From: Gemmatimonadota bacterium
GTDB lineage: Bacteria > Gemmatimonadota > Gemmatimonadetes > Gemmatimonadales > GWC2-71-9
DNA: 51,817 nt
Direction: 5' to 3'
Assembly: GCA_003221895.1 (NCBI GenBank)
Contig: QHUJ01000148.1
Span: forward strand, 1-51,817
The notes below the pieces were generated by a model. It was not told the DNA's origin, did no database searches, and saw only the letters and a program-made list of their open reading frames with translations. Within the stretch, counting starts at the first letter, position 1; each line of letters starts with the position of its first letter. Made by a program: the position numbers and the translations under genes. Positions 27,075-39,437 of the stretch are shown piece after piece.

Positions 27075-27127
27075 TAATCAGTTCTCAGTTGGTTTTCTGA
27101 TGACCTACGACCGATGACCTAATCAGT
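27075..27127. repeat. Short direct repeats between aguB and aguA
   Basis: GATGACCTA occurs at 27099-27107 and 27113-27121; TAATCAGT at 27075-27082 and 27120-27127. The whole gap is made of such degenerate repeats. Confidence 0.5.
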
Positions 27128-28033
27128 GAGAAAACGATGCTCAATGCCGCCGTACGCATCCGTGCGTCGGTCCCGTAGAAACGGCCAGTTGCGGCGCACT
27201 TCCTCGATCCGCGCCACATCGACGTCGGCGAGTACGAGCGCCTCGTCCTCGGCAGCCTCGGCGACGATGACGCCGAAGGGATCGCAGACGAACGAGTGAC
27301 CCCAGAACTCGATCCCCGCGCCCTCACCGCTCAGCTGCTCAAAGCCGACGCGGTTCACCGCCGCGACCCAGCAGCCATTGGCGATCGCGTGGCTGCGCTG
27401 GATCGTGGTCCACGCATCGAGCTGCTGCGCGCCGTATTGCTGCTTCTCGACGGGATGCCAGCCGATGGCGGTCGGATACAGGAGGATGTTCGCGCCTTGC
27501 AGCGCCGTCAGGCGGGCAGCCTCCGGGTACCATTGATCCCAACAGACGAGCGCGCCGATGGGGCCGACTTTGGTGTCGAAAGCGCGGAAGCCGAGGTCGC
27601 CGGGCGTGAAATAGAACTTCTCGTAGTAGGCCGGGTCATCGGGGATGTGCATTTTGCGATAGATCCCTTTGACCTTGCCGTCGGCATCGATGACCGCCGC
27701 CGTGTTGTGATACAGACCCGCCGCGCGGCGCTCGAATAACGACGCAATCAGCACTACTCCCAATTCACGCGCGACCTTCCCCAGAGTCTCGGTGGTGGGG
27801 CCGGGGACGGCCTCGGCCAGATCGAAGAGTGCGTGATCTTCGCGCTGGCCGATGTAGAGCGTGCGGAACAACTCGGGCAGGCAGATGAGGTTGGCGCCCT
27901 GCCGCGCGACTTCTTTGATGCGCGTGACCGCCTTGGCAAGGTTTGCGTCGGGGTCGGCGCTCATGCTCATTTGCACGAGGCCGACCTTGAACTTCAGTGA
28001 CGCTCCCCCGCCCTTCACCCCACTCGTAGTCAT
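27119..28033 (-). CDS. aguB: N-carbamoylputrescine amidase (nitrilase superfamily)
   Basis: A 304-residue carbon-nitrogen hydrolase that converts N-carbamoylputrescine to putrescine, CO2 and ammonia. The catalytic triad is Glu54 (CLPELF), Lys127 (GIYRKMHIPD) and Cys164 (ALVCWDQWYPE); WDQWYPEAARLTALQGAN is characteristic of this branch. It pairs with aguA 47 nt downstream, supporting polyamine synthesis. ATG 28033 has a TATTCT -10 box 7 nt upstream, implying its own leaderless promoter rather than transcription only from the nitrogen operon. Confidence 0.95.
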   Translation of the reverse strand: MTTSGVKGGGASLKFKVGLVQMSMSADPDANLAKAVTRIKEVARQGANLICLPELFRTLYIGQREDHALFDLAEAVPGPTTETLGKVARELGVVLIASLFERRAAGLYHNTAAVIDADGKVKGIYRKMHIPDDPAYYEKFYFTPGDLGFRAFDTKVGPIGALVCWDQWYPEAARLTALQGANILLYPTAIGWHPVEKQQYGAQQLDAWTTIQRSHAIANGCWVAAVNRVGFEQLSGEGAGIEFWGHSFVCDPFGVIVAEAAEDEALVLADVDVARIEEVRRNWPFLRDRRTDAYGGIEHRFLTD

Positions 28034-28040
28034 GGGGTGA

Positions 28041-28046
28041 AGAATA
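28041..28046 (-). promoter_or_regulatory. -10 box of aguB (leaderless type)
   Basis: TATTCT on the minus strand ends 7 nt before ATG 28033, just past the stop of the amt remnant. The -35 is weak. Confidence 0.45.
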
Positions 28047-28048
28047 AC

Positions 28049-28467
28049 TCAGAATGCCTTGCTCGCCGACAGGACGATCGTGGACCCCGCCACGTCCTCC
28101 ACGATCGCGCCCGAGATCAGGGCGGGCGTGATGATCGCGAACATGCCCTGGAACATCGCGTGCGCCTGCAGGGGAATTGTCGCCGAATACGTCGGATTAG
28201 GGTCCAACCCTACGTTGTTGAAGCCAACCCACGACAGGCCGCCGAGCCACGAGTTGCCGGGGCGAATGCGATGGAATACCCGACCAGCATCCACTGGACG
28301 CCGATCACGCTGAGGGCGACGACGCTCATCATCATCGTGTTCAGCGCGTTCTTGGGGCGCACCAGGCCGCCGTAGAAGAACGCGAGACCAACGGTCATCA
28401 ACAGGACGAGCGCGCTCGAAACGAGTACCCAGGCAGTATCGCCCGCCGAAACTGTGGCTTGTGTCAC
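28049..28467 (-). pseudogene. amt: Ammonium transporter remnant (frameshifted and truncated)
   Basis: Starts at GTG 28467 with a perfect GGAGG, just after the PII stop, the classic glnB-amt arrangement. Encodes the first helices of Amt (LVLLMTVGLAFFYGGLVRPKN, VIGVQWMLVGYSIAFAP), then loses frame near 28257, where one G/C is missing. The next frame continues NSWLGGLSWVGFNNVGLDP and FQGMFAIITPALISGAIVE, then departs from the family and stops at 28049. About three-quarters of a normal 400-residue Amt is absent. The break lies at a 10-bp inverted repeat. Confidence 0.85.
28075..28107. repeat. Inverted repeat at the amt truncation point
   Basis: CGATCGTGGA (28075-28084) and TCCACGATCG (28098-28107) are perfect 10-bp arms around 13 nt, exactly where the amt homology ends. 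It may mark a deletion junction and could also fold as an operon-end hairpin. Confidence 0.65.
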
Positions 28468-28477
28468 GCTGCACCTC

Positions 28478-28863
28478 CTAACCGGCTGCGTTGATCGCCG
28501 CGCGTTGCACCGCGTCGGCATTGACGGCGGTCAGAGCGGCATTGTCCACCTCACCCGTGCGGATGCGGATCACCCGCTCGATCGGCTGTATGAAGATCTT
28601 GCCGTCACCCACCTCGCCCGTGCGGGCCGAGGAGAGGATCGCTTGCACACACGGCTCGACGAACGGCTCGGAACACACCATGTCGATCTTGACCTTCTCG
28701 TGGAATTCCATGACGAGCGCGGTACCTCGATACTGCTCGTGCCGCTCGTGCTCGCCGCCGTGGCCGCTGACTCGGCTCAGCGTGATGCCGGTGATCCCGG
28801 CCCGGAACAGCGCGGCCTTGACCTCGGCGAGACGGTCGGGACGCACGATCGTTGTGATGAGCT

Positions 28864-28867
<4 letters not shown>
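28478..28867 (-). CDS. PII nitrogen-regulatory protein without the uridylylation Tyr
   Basis: A 129-residue PII protein, the trimeric sensor of ATP/ADP and 2-oxoglutarate. Starts MKLITTIVRPDRLAEVKAAL and ends with the signature TGEVGDGKIFI and RVIRIRTGE. The T-loop is atypical (GHGGEHERHEQYRGTALVME): Tyr46 is kept but position 51, the uridylylated Tyr in E. coli GlnB, is Leu. The C-terminus is about 15 residues longer than usual. It lies between gltB (ATGA overlap) and the amt remnant. Regulation may rely on ligand binding alone. Confidence 0.93.
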
Positions 28868-33254
<4,387 letters not shown>

Positions 33255-33255
<1 letters not shown>

Positions 33256-33332
33256 TATCGCGCCCTGCCGCTCCCTATTGAAGGTGTGTGCGGATTATTA
33301 ATCGGCAGCGGGGTGTTCGTATGTTTATGCAT
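33255..33332 (-). CDS. Putative 25-residue gltB leader peptide
   Basis: ATG 33332 to TAG 33257-33255. The peptide begins MHKHTNTPLPINNPHTPS and ends SGRAR; it is rich in His, Asn, Thr and Pro. Its last codons form the antiterminator strand, and its TAG overlaps the GTG at 33255 by one base. A ribosome reaching the stop would cover the antiterminator and favour termination. Translation is inferred. Confidence 0.4.
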
Positions 33333-33343
33333 GCGCTGACATA

Positions 33344-33372
33344 AATATGCGACTGCGTTCGGAACTCTGCAA
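33344..33372 (-). promoter_or_regulatory. gltB leader promoter and overlapping dyad
   Basis: Minus strand TTGCAG (33372-33367), a 17-nt spacer, CATATT (33349-33344). The inverted repeat TTTATG-N10-CATAAA (33324-33345) overlaps the start of transcription and could be an operator. Confidence 0.45.
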
Positions 33373-33388
33373 GGGGGGGAACCGAGGG

Positions 33389-34462
33389 TCATCCGACCAG
33401 AATGCGTTCCAGCGGTTGCGTATACCGGTAGGTCTTGCCCGTGTAATTGCGCAGCACCACTTCGGTATCAGTCAGTTTGACGACGTACTCGGGGAGCAGG
33501 GGGATCTTGCCGCCACCGCCCGGGGCGTCGATGACGAAATGTGGAACGGCGAGCCCGGACGTCCAGCCGCGCAAGGCCCTGATGATCTCCAGCCCCTTCT
33601 CGACGCTGGTTCGGAAGTGCTCGGCCCCCGCCACCTGGTCGCACATATAGATGTAGTACGGCCGCACCCGGGCGGCGAGCAGCCGCTGCATCAGCAGTTT
33701 CATGACCTCCGGATCGTCGTTCACGCCCTTGAGCAGCACCGTCTGGCATCCGAGCGGAATGCCGGCGTCGGCGAGCATGCCGAGGGCGTTGACCGCGGCC
33801 GGCGTCAGCTCGGCGGGGTGATTGAAGTGCGTGTTGAGGTACAGCGGGTGGTACTGCTTCAGGATCGCGCACAATGCCGGCGTGATCCGCTCGGGCAGGT
33901 GGCAGGGCACCCGGCTGCCGATGCGCAGGACCTCGAGATGCGGAATCGCCCGCAGCCGCTTGCAGATATCGTCGATGCGCCGGTCGGAGAGCAGCAGGGG
34001 ATCGCCCCCCGACATGATCACGTCGCGGATCTCCGGGTGCTCCGCGAGATAGCGGAACGCCGACTCGAGTTGCGACATCGGGATCTTCTCGGGGTCGCCG
34101 ACCTTGCGGCGCCGAGTGCAGAACCGGCAATACGCCGCGCACACTGGGGAGACGAGAAAGAGCGCCCGGTCGGGATAGCGATGAGTAATGTTCGGAACGG
34201 GGGAGTTGGCGTCTTCCTCGAGCGAATCCACCAGCCCGTCGTGCACTTCCAACTCCTGCACGGTGGGCACGTACTGACGCCAGATGGGGTCGCCCGGCGT
34301 CTGGATCAAATCCACCATCGCCGGAGAAATGCGGAATTCGAAGTTTTCGGCGGCTTGTCGAAGCCGGTCGATTTCGCCGACGTGCTCGGGGCCGAAGCGC
34401 TCGGCCAGCGCCTCGAGCGATGTGATGCTCCGCTTACGGAGCAGCTCCTGCCAAGTCTCCAT
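33389..34462 (-). CDS. kamA: Lysine 2,3-aminomutase (KamA-family radical SAM)
   Basis: A 357-residue radical-SAM/PLP enzyme interconverting L-lysine and L-beta-lysine. The cluster motif is Cys108-x3-Cys112-x2-Cys115 (VCAAYCRFCTRR). The PLP lysine is Lys319 in DAPGGGGK. Asp275 (YMCDQVAG) and Asp312 (VIDAPGGGG) align with the two Asp residues that bind the lysine side chain in clostridial KamA, so lysine is the likely substrate. It is the last gene of a four-gene overlapping operon after a GNAT and two ATP-grasp ligases, and overlaps the GNAT by 29 nt. No EF-P or epmA is present in the window. Confidence 0.93.
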   Translation of the reverse strand: METWQELLRKRSITSLEALAERFGPEHVGEIDRLRQAAENFEFRISPAMVDLIQTPGDPIWRQYVPTVQELEVHDGLVDSLEEDANSPVPNITHRYPDRALFLVSPVCAAYCRFCTRRRKVGDPEKIPMSQLESAFRYLAEHPEIRDVIMSGGDPLLLSDRRIDDICKRLRAIPHLEVLRIGSRVPCHLPERITPALCAILKQYHPLYLNTHFNHPAELTPAAVNALGMLADAGIPLGCQTVLLKGVNDDPEVMKLLMQRLLAARVRPYYIYMCDQVAGAEHFRTSVEKGLEIIRALRGWTSGLAVPHFVIDAPGGGGKIPLLPEYVVKLTDTEVVLRNYTGKTYRYTQPLERILVG

Positions 34463-34934
34463 TCGTCAGATCCTTGGTAAAGATCACGAGATCGTCACCC
34501 GGCGCGTAATACCCCGGGATGGTCGCGGTTCTGGCGTAGCCGCGTGTTTCGTAAAAGCCTCGCGTCGGTCCATAATCGGCGCGCGACGAGGTCTCCACGA
34601 CCACGAGCCGCCGGCCGTTAGCCCTCAGCCGATGCTCCACCTCTCGCAGGAGCTGCGAACCCACGCCGGTATTCTGGCGCTCGCGGTCCACGACGATCCA
34701 GTAGAGATCGCTGGTCGCCGTCGTGCCCGGCGTCGGGCCCCAGCACGCGTAACCGACCAGGTGATCGCCGTCGAACGCGCCGAGGAACTGATAGTCCTCG
34801 TCGCCCTGGAGGGACTCGTCCAGCAGCTCGACCGCGGTCGCGACCTCTTCCGCGCGGAAGAGACCGGTCGCCCGCGTCAGCTGCTCAAGCCGTGCGCGGT
34901 GCGCGTGCCCGACGGGGCGCAGCGAGCAGCTCAC
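34434..34934 (-). CDS. GNAT N-acetyltransferase of the kamA operon
   Basis: A 166-residue GNAT. The acetyl-CoA loop is RQNTGVGSQLL in the context DLYWIVVDRERQNTGVG; a C-terminal block has VVVETSSRADYGPTRGFYE and GYYAPGDDLVIFTK. It starts at GTG 34934, inside the upstream ligase gene (50-nt overlap), and ends inside kamA. Archaeal and some bacterial kamA homologues (ablA) sit next to a GNAT (ablB) that makes N-epsilon-acetyl-beta-lysine; this protein is shorter, so an acetyltransferase for beta-lysine or a derived peptide is an inference. Confidence 0.85.
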   Translation of the reverse strand: MSCSLRPVGHAHRARLEQLTRATGLFRAEEVATAVELLDESLQGDEDYQFLGAFDGDHLVGYACWGPTPGTTATSDLYWIVVDRERQNTGVGSQLLREVEHRLRANGRRLVVVETSSRADYGPTRGFYETRGYARTATIPGYYAPGDDLVIFTKDLTNGDLAGAAP

Positions 34935-35904
34935 GCGCGGCCTTCGTCCCCTGCGCCTCGCGCAGGGCCCCTTCGGCAATGCGGCGTATCAACTCGGAGT
35001 AATCCCACCCGGCGGCCTTCGCCATGCGCGACAGTCCGGCTTCGTCGGTGAGGTCGGGATTCGGGTTGACCTCCAGAATCCACGGCTTCCCCGCGTCATC
35101 CACGCGGATGTCGACGCGACCGTAGCTCTTTCCCTGCATCGTCCGCCAGGCGGCCTCGGCGAGGCGGGACAAGCGGTCCGCGAAGCGCTGCGAGATCTGC
35201 GCCGGGCACACCGGTCTGCTGCCGAGATCCTCCACCGATCCGGCCTGCCACTTGGCAGCATACGTGAGTATCGGCCAGGTCCCCGCGGGCATGTCGCTGA
35301 AGTCGATCTCGGCCAGAGGCAGCGTGCGGTCGCCAACGATGCCGACATTGAATTCGCGTCCGGCGATGTACTGCTGCACCAGGACCTCGTCGAACTGCTC
35401 CGTCATCGCGGCGATGCGCGCCTTGAGGCTCTTGCGATCGGCGACCACCGACTGGCGGTCGACTCCGGCGCTCGCATCCTCGGCGGCTGGTTTGACGATC
35501 GCCGGGAGCGGGAAATCCTCGTCGATCTTTCCCTGCGCCAGCGTCCAGCGCGGCACGGGCAATCCGGCGCGCTCGAGCAGCATGTTTGCGACGGCTTTGC
35601 GCCGGCACGTCGCCGTGGTCCATGGCCCGGCGCCCGTATACGGGACTCCGGCGAGCTCGAGCGTGCCGACGACGTGATCTTCCCATTGCGCCACACCGCG
35701 CACGCCTTCACACAGATTGAAAACGAGATCGGCGCGGCGGCAGGATCGGAACCACCGCATGTCGTGGCGAACGGGGACGCGCTGAACCTGATGACCCACA
35801 GTGCCGAAGATGGCCGCAATGTCGTTGACAGCCTCCATCACCCCCGCGACGTCTTCGGCGGTCCAGTCCTCGGCTCCAGGATCATACAGAACGACGACCC
35901 TCAC
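34885..35904 (-). CDS. ATP-grasp ligase, D-Ala-D-Ala-ligase-like (second in operon)
   Basis: A 339-residue ATP-grasp enzyme. N-terminal MRVVVLYDPGAEDW, then LVFNLCEGVRG, PYTGAGPWTTATCRRKAV, the ATP-binding strand PAIVKPAAEDASAGV, Glu-rich hinge VLVQQYIAGREFNVGIVG, and Mg-binding EVNPNPDLTDEAG near the C-terminus. Start is GTG 35904, a GTGA overlap with the first ligase. True Ddl enzymes are smaller and have different substrate residues, so a carboxylate-amine ligase for another amino acid or peptide is more likely. Confidence 0.88.
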   Translation of the reverse strand: MRVVVLYDPGAEDWTAEDVAGVMEAVNDIAAIFGTVGHQVQRVPVRHDMRWFRSCRRADLVFNLCEGVRGVAQWEDHVVGTLELAGVPYTGAGPWTTATCRRKAVANMLLERAGLPVPRWTLAQGKIDEDFPLPAIVKPAAEDASAGVDRQSVVADRKSLKARIAAMTEQFDEVLVQQYIAGREFNVGIVGDRTLPLAEIDFSDMPAGTWPILTYAAKWQAGSVEDLGSRPVCPAQISQRFADRLSRLAEAAWRTMQGKSYGRVDIRVDDAGKPWILEVNPNPDLTDEAGLSRMAKAAGWDYSELIRRIAEGALREAQGTKAARELLAAPRRARAPRTA

Positions 35905-36953
35905 GCGCTCGCCGCCGCTGTGGCCGGGAGAACCGCCCGGCCCATCATCCTTCTCCAGGCGATCCGCAAGACTTCCTGGATCAGCTCGTCATACGAGTAC
36001 CCGGCGACCCGCGCGGCTTTCGGGAAGCAGGAGTTCATCGCAGGATCGGGAATAATTCCCGGGAGCGGATTCAACTCGACCACATTTGGTACGCCGAAGC
36101 GATCGACGCGCACATCGATGCGACACCAGTCGCGGCAACCGAGCGCGCGGTACGCATCGAGCGCGACGCGCTCCGTCTCCCGGCACAGCGAGTCGGAGAC
36201 CCCGATCGGCGGACACTGGAAGATCGCGAGCGGATGCTCGCGCGTGTCCCAGATCCACTTCGCCTCGTAGCCGTAGACGGGCGGCGCGCCGGTGGGCAGG
36301 GTGGCGAAATCGAACCCGACGATCGGCAGGCAACGCACATCGCCGTTGTTGCCGAGGATTGCGACCGTGAACTCCGGGCCCGGGAGATAGGTCTCGACGA
36401 GTACGGGCTGATCGTAGCGGTCTAAGAGGAAGAGGACGCGTTCCGCGAGCTGCGCGGGGGTCTCGCATAAGTTGTTGACGAATATCCCTTTACCGGATCC
36501 CTCGGCGACCGGCTTCACGAACAGCGGAAAGGGCAATGGCATCCGCTCGATGTCCGACAGGCGCTCGATGACACGGAACGGCGCGGTCGGGACGCCGCGA
36601 TACGCGAGAATCTCCTTGGTCCGCCCCTTGTGCAGCGTCAGCGCGAGTGTGAGCGGGTCCGATCCCGTGTATGGGATGTTCAAGTACTCGCACAACGCCG
36701 GGACGTGCGACTCGCGACATGGCCCGTGCAATCCTTCGGCCATGTTGAACACGATGTCGGGACGGGCGAGCGTCAGTTTTTGCGGGAAGGATTCGTCGGC
36801 TTCGAGTCGAACGACCGTGCCGAAGAGACCGAGAGCCTGCTCGACCGCATCGATGGTGGATGGATCATCCCATTCGGCGTAAGCATCAGACGCGGAATTC
36901 GCGTCAGGCTTCTCATTGTATGCGAGGCCTATTCGCATTCTGAAAAACAACAT
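35901..36953 (-). CDS. ATP-grasp ligase, D-Ala-D-Ala-ligase-like (first in operon)
   Basis: A 350-residue ATP-grasp enzyme, paralogous in design to the next gene. Motifs: DIVFNMAEGLHGPCRESHVP, IPYTGSDPLTLALTLHKGRT, PLFVKPVAEGSGKGI, VLVETYLPGPEFTVAILG and Mg-binding VELNPLPGIIPDPAMNS. ATG 36938, five codons in, is an equally good start and begins MRIGLAYNEK. It opens the operon with the second ligase, GNAT and kamA. Upstream is a 120-135 nt gap with CGACGA repeats. Confidence 0.88.
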   Translation of the reverse strand: MLFFRMRIGLAYNEKPDANSASDAYAEWDDPSTIDAVEQALGLFGTVVRLEADESFPQKLTLARPDIVFNMAEGLHGPCRESHVPALCEYLNIPYTGSDPLTLALTLHKGRTKEILAYRGVPTAPFRVIERLSDIERMPLPFPLFVKPVAEGSGKGIFVNNLCETPAQLAERVLFLLDRYDQPVLVETYLPGPEFTVAILGNNGDVRCLPIVGFDFATLPTGAPPVYGYEAKWIWDTREHPLAIFQCPPIGVSDSLCRETERVALDAYRALGCRDWCRIDVRVDRFGVPNVVELNPLPGIIPDPAMNSCFPKAARVAGYSYDELIQEVLRIAWRRMMGRAVLPATAAASA

Positions 36954-36985
36954 GCGAAATCATCTCTCGATGCGCAAGAGAGAAA

Positions 36986-37070
36986 CGACGATTCTCTGCG
37001 ACGAGGTCTTCGACGATTTTCTTTTCGACGACGGTGTTGGACGGTTGCGTGCGACGAATTCTTTCGACGT
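36986..37070. repeat. Iterated CGACGA hexamers before the ligase/kamA operon
   Basis: CGACGA at 36986, 36999, 37011, 37026 and 37052, and CGACGT at 37065: spacings 13, 12, 15, 26 and 13, roughly multiples of 13. The stretch between is AT-richer than its surroundings. On the minus strand it reads as Ser/Lys/Arg-rich codons after the thyX stop, with no start codon, so a regulatory role is considered more likely than coding. Confidence 0.5.
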
Positions 37071-37073
37071 CGT

Positions 37074-37883
37074 CTACACCTTATGGTGGAGAACACGTGC
37101 CGCTTCTTGTTGATCAGCGGCAGTGTAGATCTCGAAGTCGGAGAAGAGCGCGCCCGCTTCTTTCTGCAAGACGCGCAACACCGCCATCGCCATCCGCCGG
37201 ATTTCCAGCTCGGCGCCCTCGCCGCAGCGCAGCTCGAGCATCGTGCGCCAGGCGCGCGCGTTTCCGGAAACGACGATCTTCACTTCGGTGGCATTGGGGA
37301 GCACGCTCCGGGCCGCTTCGCGCGACATCTTCCGGCGGTGCACCTTGTCCGTCACCCACTCGTAGCGCCGCATCAATCCTTCGACCGCCTGAACGTACGC
37401 CGCCTGCGCCGCGGTGACCTGGCGCTCCCATTCCGCTTCGAGCGCCGGGTCGCCCGCGACCGCGGGCGGCATGACGAACGCGGCGTGCGATTCGTCGACG
37501 TAGCGCTGTGAAAGCTGCGAATAGCCGAACCCCGCGCGGTGACGCACCAGCTCATGAGAGCAGGAGCGCGAGATGCCCTCGATAAGCAGCACGTACACCG
37601 CATGCTCCAGCACAGAGCCATGGCCCTGTTTCTTGATGTTCTCGAGGTATTCGGCGGTCGTGCGGTTCACCGGATTGTGCTGGCTCATGTAGCAGAGCCG
37701 GCCGGCATACTCGGCCAGCCGCTCGCCGTCGCTCGCCTCTCCCCGCCACTTCACGGCTAAATGCTCCGGTTCGAGGAATTGCGGCCGGGCGATCAGGGAG
37801 ATCCGGGGCTCGCGGAAGATCTCCACGGAGTCGGTCAGGTTTCCGGTGTCTGGCGTGCCAATTCCGGTTTCGGTGTGGCCCAT
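37074..37883 (-). CDS. thyX: Flavin-dependent thymidylate synthase
   Basis: A 269-residue enzyme making dTMP from dUMP with FAD and methylene-tetrahydrofolate. The ThyX motif appears as HELVRHRAGFGYSQLSQRYV, the variant typical of long-form ThyX. Further conserved parts: YMSQHNPVNRTTAEYLENI, GHGSVLEHAVYVLL and NARAWRTMLELRCG. ATG 37883 is preferred; it lies 49 nt inside the upstream oxidase gene, so the two are probably cotranscribed. No thyA is seen in the window. Confidence 0.94.
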   Translation of the reverse strand: MGHTETGIGTPDTGNLTDSVEIFREPRISLIARPQFLEPEHLAVKWRGEASDGERLAEYAGRLCYMSQHNPVNRTTAEYLENIKKQGHGSVLEHAVYVLLIEGISRSCSHELVRHRAGFGYSQLSQRYVDESHAAFVMPPAVAGDPALEAEWERQVTAAQAAYVQAVEGLMRRYEWVTDKVHRRKMSREAARSVLPNATEVKIVVSGNARAWRTMLELRCGEGAELEIRRMAMAVLRVLQKEAGALFSDFEIYTAADQQEAARVLHHKV

Positions 37884-39418
37884 GCTGCACTGCGCTCCAC
37901 GTCTCGTAGTCGGGTGGCGATGTCGTCGGGGATCGCCGCTGCGCCGTCGCCGACCTTCAGCGCGTCCAGGGGCGACCAATCGGTCGCGGGAATGATAACA
38001 CCGGGGTTGAAGATGGTCAGCGGGTCGTAGGCGCGCTTCACGTTGCGAAACAGCTCCATCACCTCGCGCCCATAGAACCGCTCCAGCACTCCCGCGCGCA
38101 ACCGGCCCACGCCATGCTCACCCGACGGCACGCCGCCGAGGCGAACGAGGACATCGGTGACATCATCGAACAGCCGGCGCAGCGCATCCCGCCACCCTGG
38201 TCGCGTGATGTCGGGAAGTGCATTCACGTGCACGTGGCCGTCGCCCGCGTGTCCAAAGATGGCCACGGGGATGCCGTGCCGTGTGGCCGCGCCGCGGAGA
38301 CCGGTGACGTACTCTCCCAACCGCTCCACCGGGACGCAGCCGTCCTCGATCACCTGGAGCGAGCGCTGCGGGAGCGGCAGACGCGCGAGGGCAGGTGAGG
38401 CGAGACGCCGCACCTGCCACAGCTTCTCGAGGCCAGCCCGATCGACTGCCGTCTCCACTTGCGCCAGCGAGTGCTTCAGGCCACGGACGGCGTCGCCAAC
38501 GACCCCGCGCGCGGCAGCGGCGGTTTCGCGCTCGAACTCGACAATGAGCAGGCAGGCGACTGCCGGCGCATCAGGGATGAACTTGAGCAGCGTGTCATCG
38601 AGCAACTCCAACGTCGACGGTTGCAGCGACACGAGATAGCGGACCGCCTCGGCCATCGCTGCCAGGTCCCCAAAGCCGAGCGCGGCTCCTGCGCTGTGAG
38701 GCGGGATCGGATCGAGGCGCCACAGGACCTCCGTGATGACCGCGAGCGTGCCTTCGGAGCCGACCAGCAGGTCCACTTCATCGCCGGTTTCCGCGAAGTG
38801 GTCGAGCGCGTAGCCGGACGAACTTTTGGGCGTCCTCGGAAACCGCTCGGCGATCAGGCGTCTGATGTCTGGTGTCAGATTGACCCGCTCCCCGCTCCCA
38901 GCTGCCCGCTTCACGGTTCGCACCGTCCCCTCCGCCCCGACCACCTCCAAACCCTCCACCCACCGCCTCACGCTGCCGTACCGCACCGAGCGAGGTCCGG
39001 CAGCATTGGTCGCCACCATCCCGCCGCATGTCGCAAAGAGTCCCGATGATGGATCTGGAGGAAGGCGGAGGCCGTAGGGTTTGGCGGCTGCGTTCACTCC
39101 CGCCCATGTCACGGAGGCGCCGGCACGCGCGCTGCGGCTGTGTGAGTCCACCGTGAGAGCGGAGAAACCAGCGCTCATGTCGATTATGACACCACGCCCG
39201 ATATTCCCTCCCGGCATCCCGCTCCCGGCTCCTCGAGGAATGAGTGTCGTGCCGGAGGCGGCCGCATGTTGAACGAGCGCGACGACTTCAGCCGTGTCCC
39301 GGGGAATCGCGACCGCATCGGGTACGATACGATACACCCCGGCGCCCTCGGCGTACGCGGCGCGAATGCGTGGATCAGTGACTAACACACCCCAAACTTG
39401 ACACCCGTGAACCACCAC
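37835..39418 (-). CDS. FAD-linked oxidase, GlcD/D-lactate dehydrogenase family
   Basis: A 527-residue 2-hydroxyacid dehydrogenase. The FAD-binding (PCMH) domain has LIPRGAGSGMPGG, GGMVATNAAGPRSVRYG and VGSEGTLAVITE; the FAD-oxidase C-terminal domain has IFGHAGDGHVHVN and GGVPSGEHGVGRLR, the substrate/FAD-contact motifs of GlcD and Dld. There is no Fe-S domain. Glycolate, D-lactate or another 2-hydroxyacid cannot be separated. Start is GTG 39418, or GTG 39388 giving a more typical N-terminus. Confidence 0.9.
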   Translation of the reverse strand: MVVHGCQVWGVLVTDPRIRAAYAEGAGVYRIVPDAVAIPRDTAEVVALVQHAAASGTTLIPRGAGSGMPGGNIGRGVIIDMSAGFSALTVDSHSRSARAGASVTWAGVNAAAKPYGLRLPPDPSSGLFATCGGMVATNAAGPRSVRYGSVRRWVEGLEVVGAEGTVRTVKRAAGSGERVNLTPDIRRLIAERFPRTPKSSSGYALDHFAETGDEVDLLVGSEGTLAVITEVLWRLDPIPPHSAGAALGFGDLAAMAEAVRYLVSLQPSTLELLDDTLLKFIPDAPAVACLLIVEFERETAAAARGVVGDAVRGLKHSLAQVETAVDRAGLEKLWQVRRLASPALARLPLPQRSLQVIEDGCVPVERLGEYVTGLRGAATRHGIPVAIFGHAGDGHVHVNALPDITRPGWRDALRRLFDDVTDVLVRLGGVPSGEHGVGRLRAGVLERFYGREVMELFRNVKRAYDPLTIFNPGVIIPATDWSPLDALKVGDGAAAIPDDIATRLRDVERSAAWATPKPELARQTPET

Positions 39419-39437
39419 GTGAAGCTTCGTTCCTTCA

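Noticed and set aside
36954-37073. Ser/Lys/Arg-rich readthrough extension of thyX or a small basic protein
   Set aside because: No start codon and ThyX homology ends before the TAG; the pattern is better explained by CGACGA repeats.
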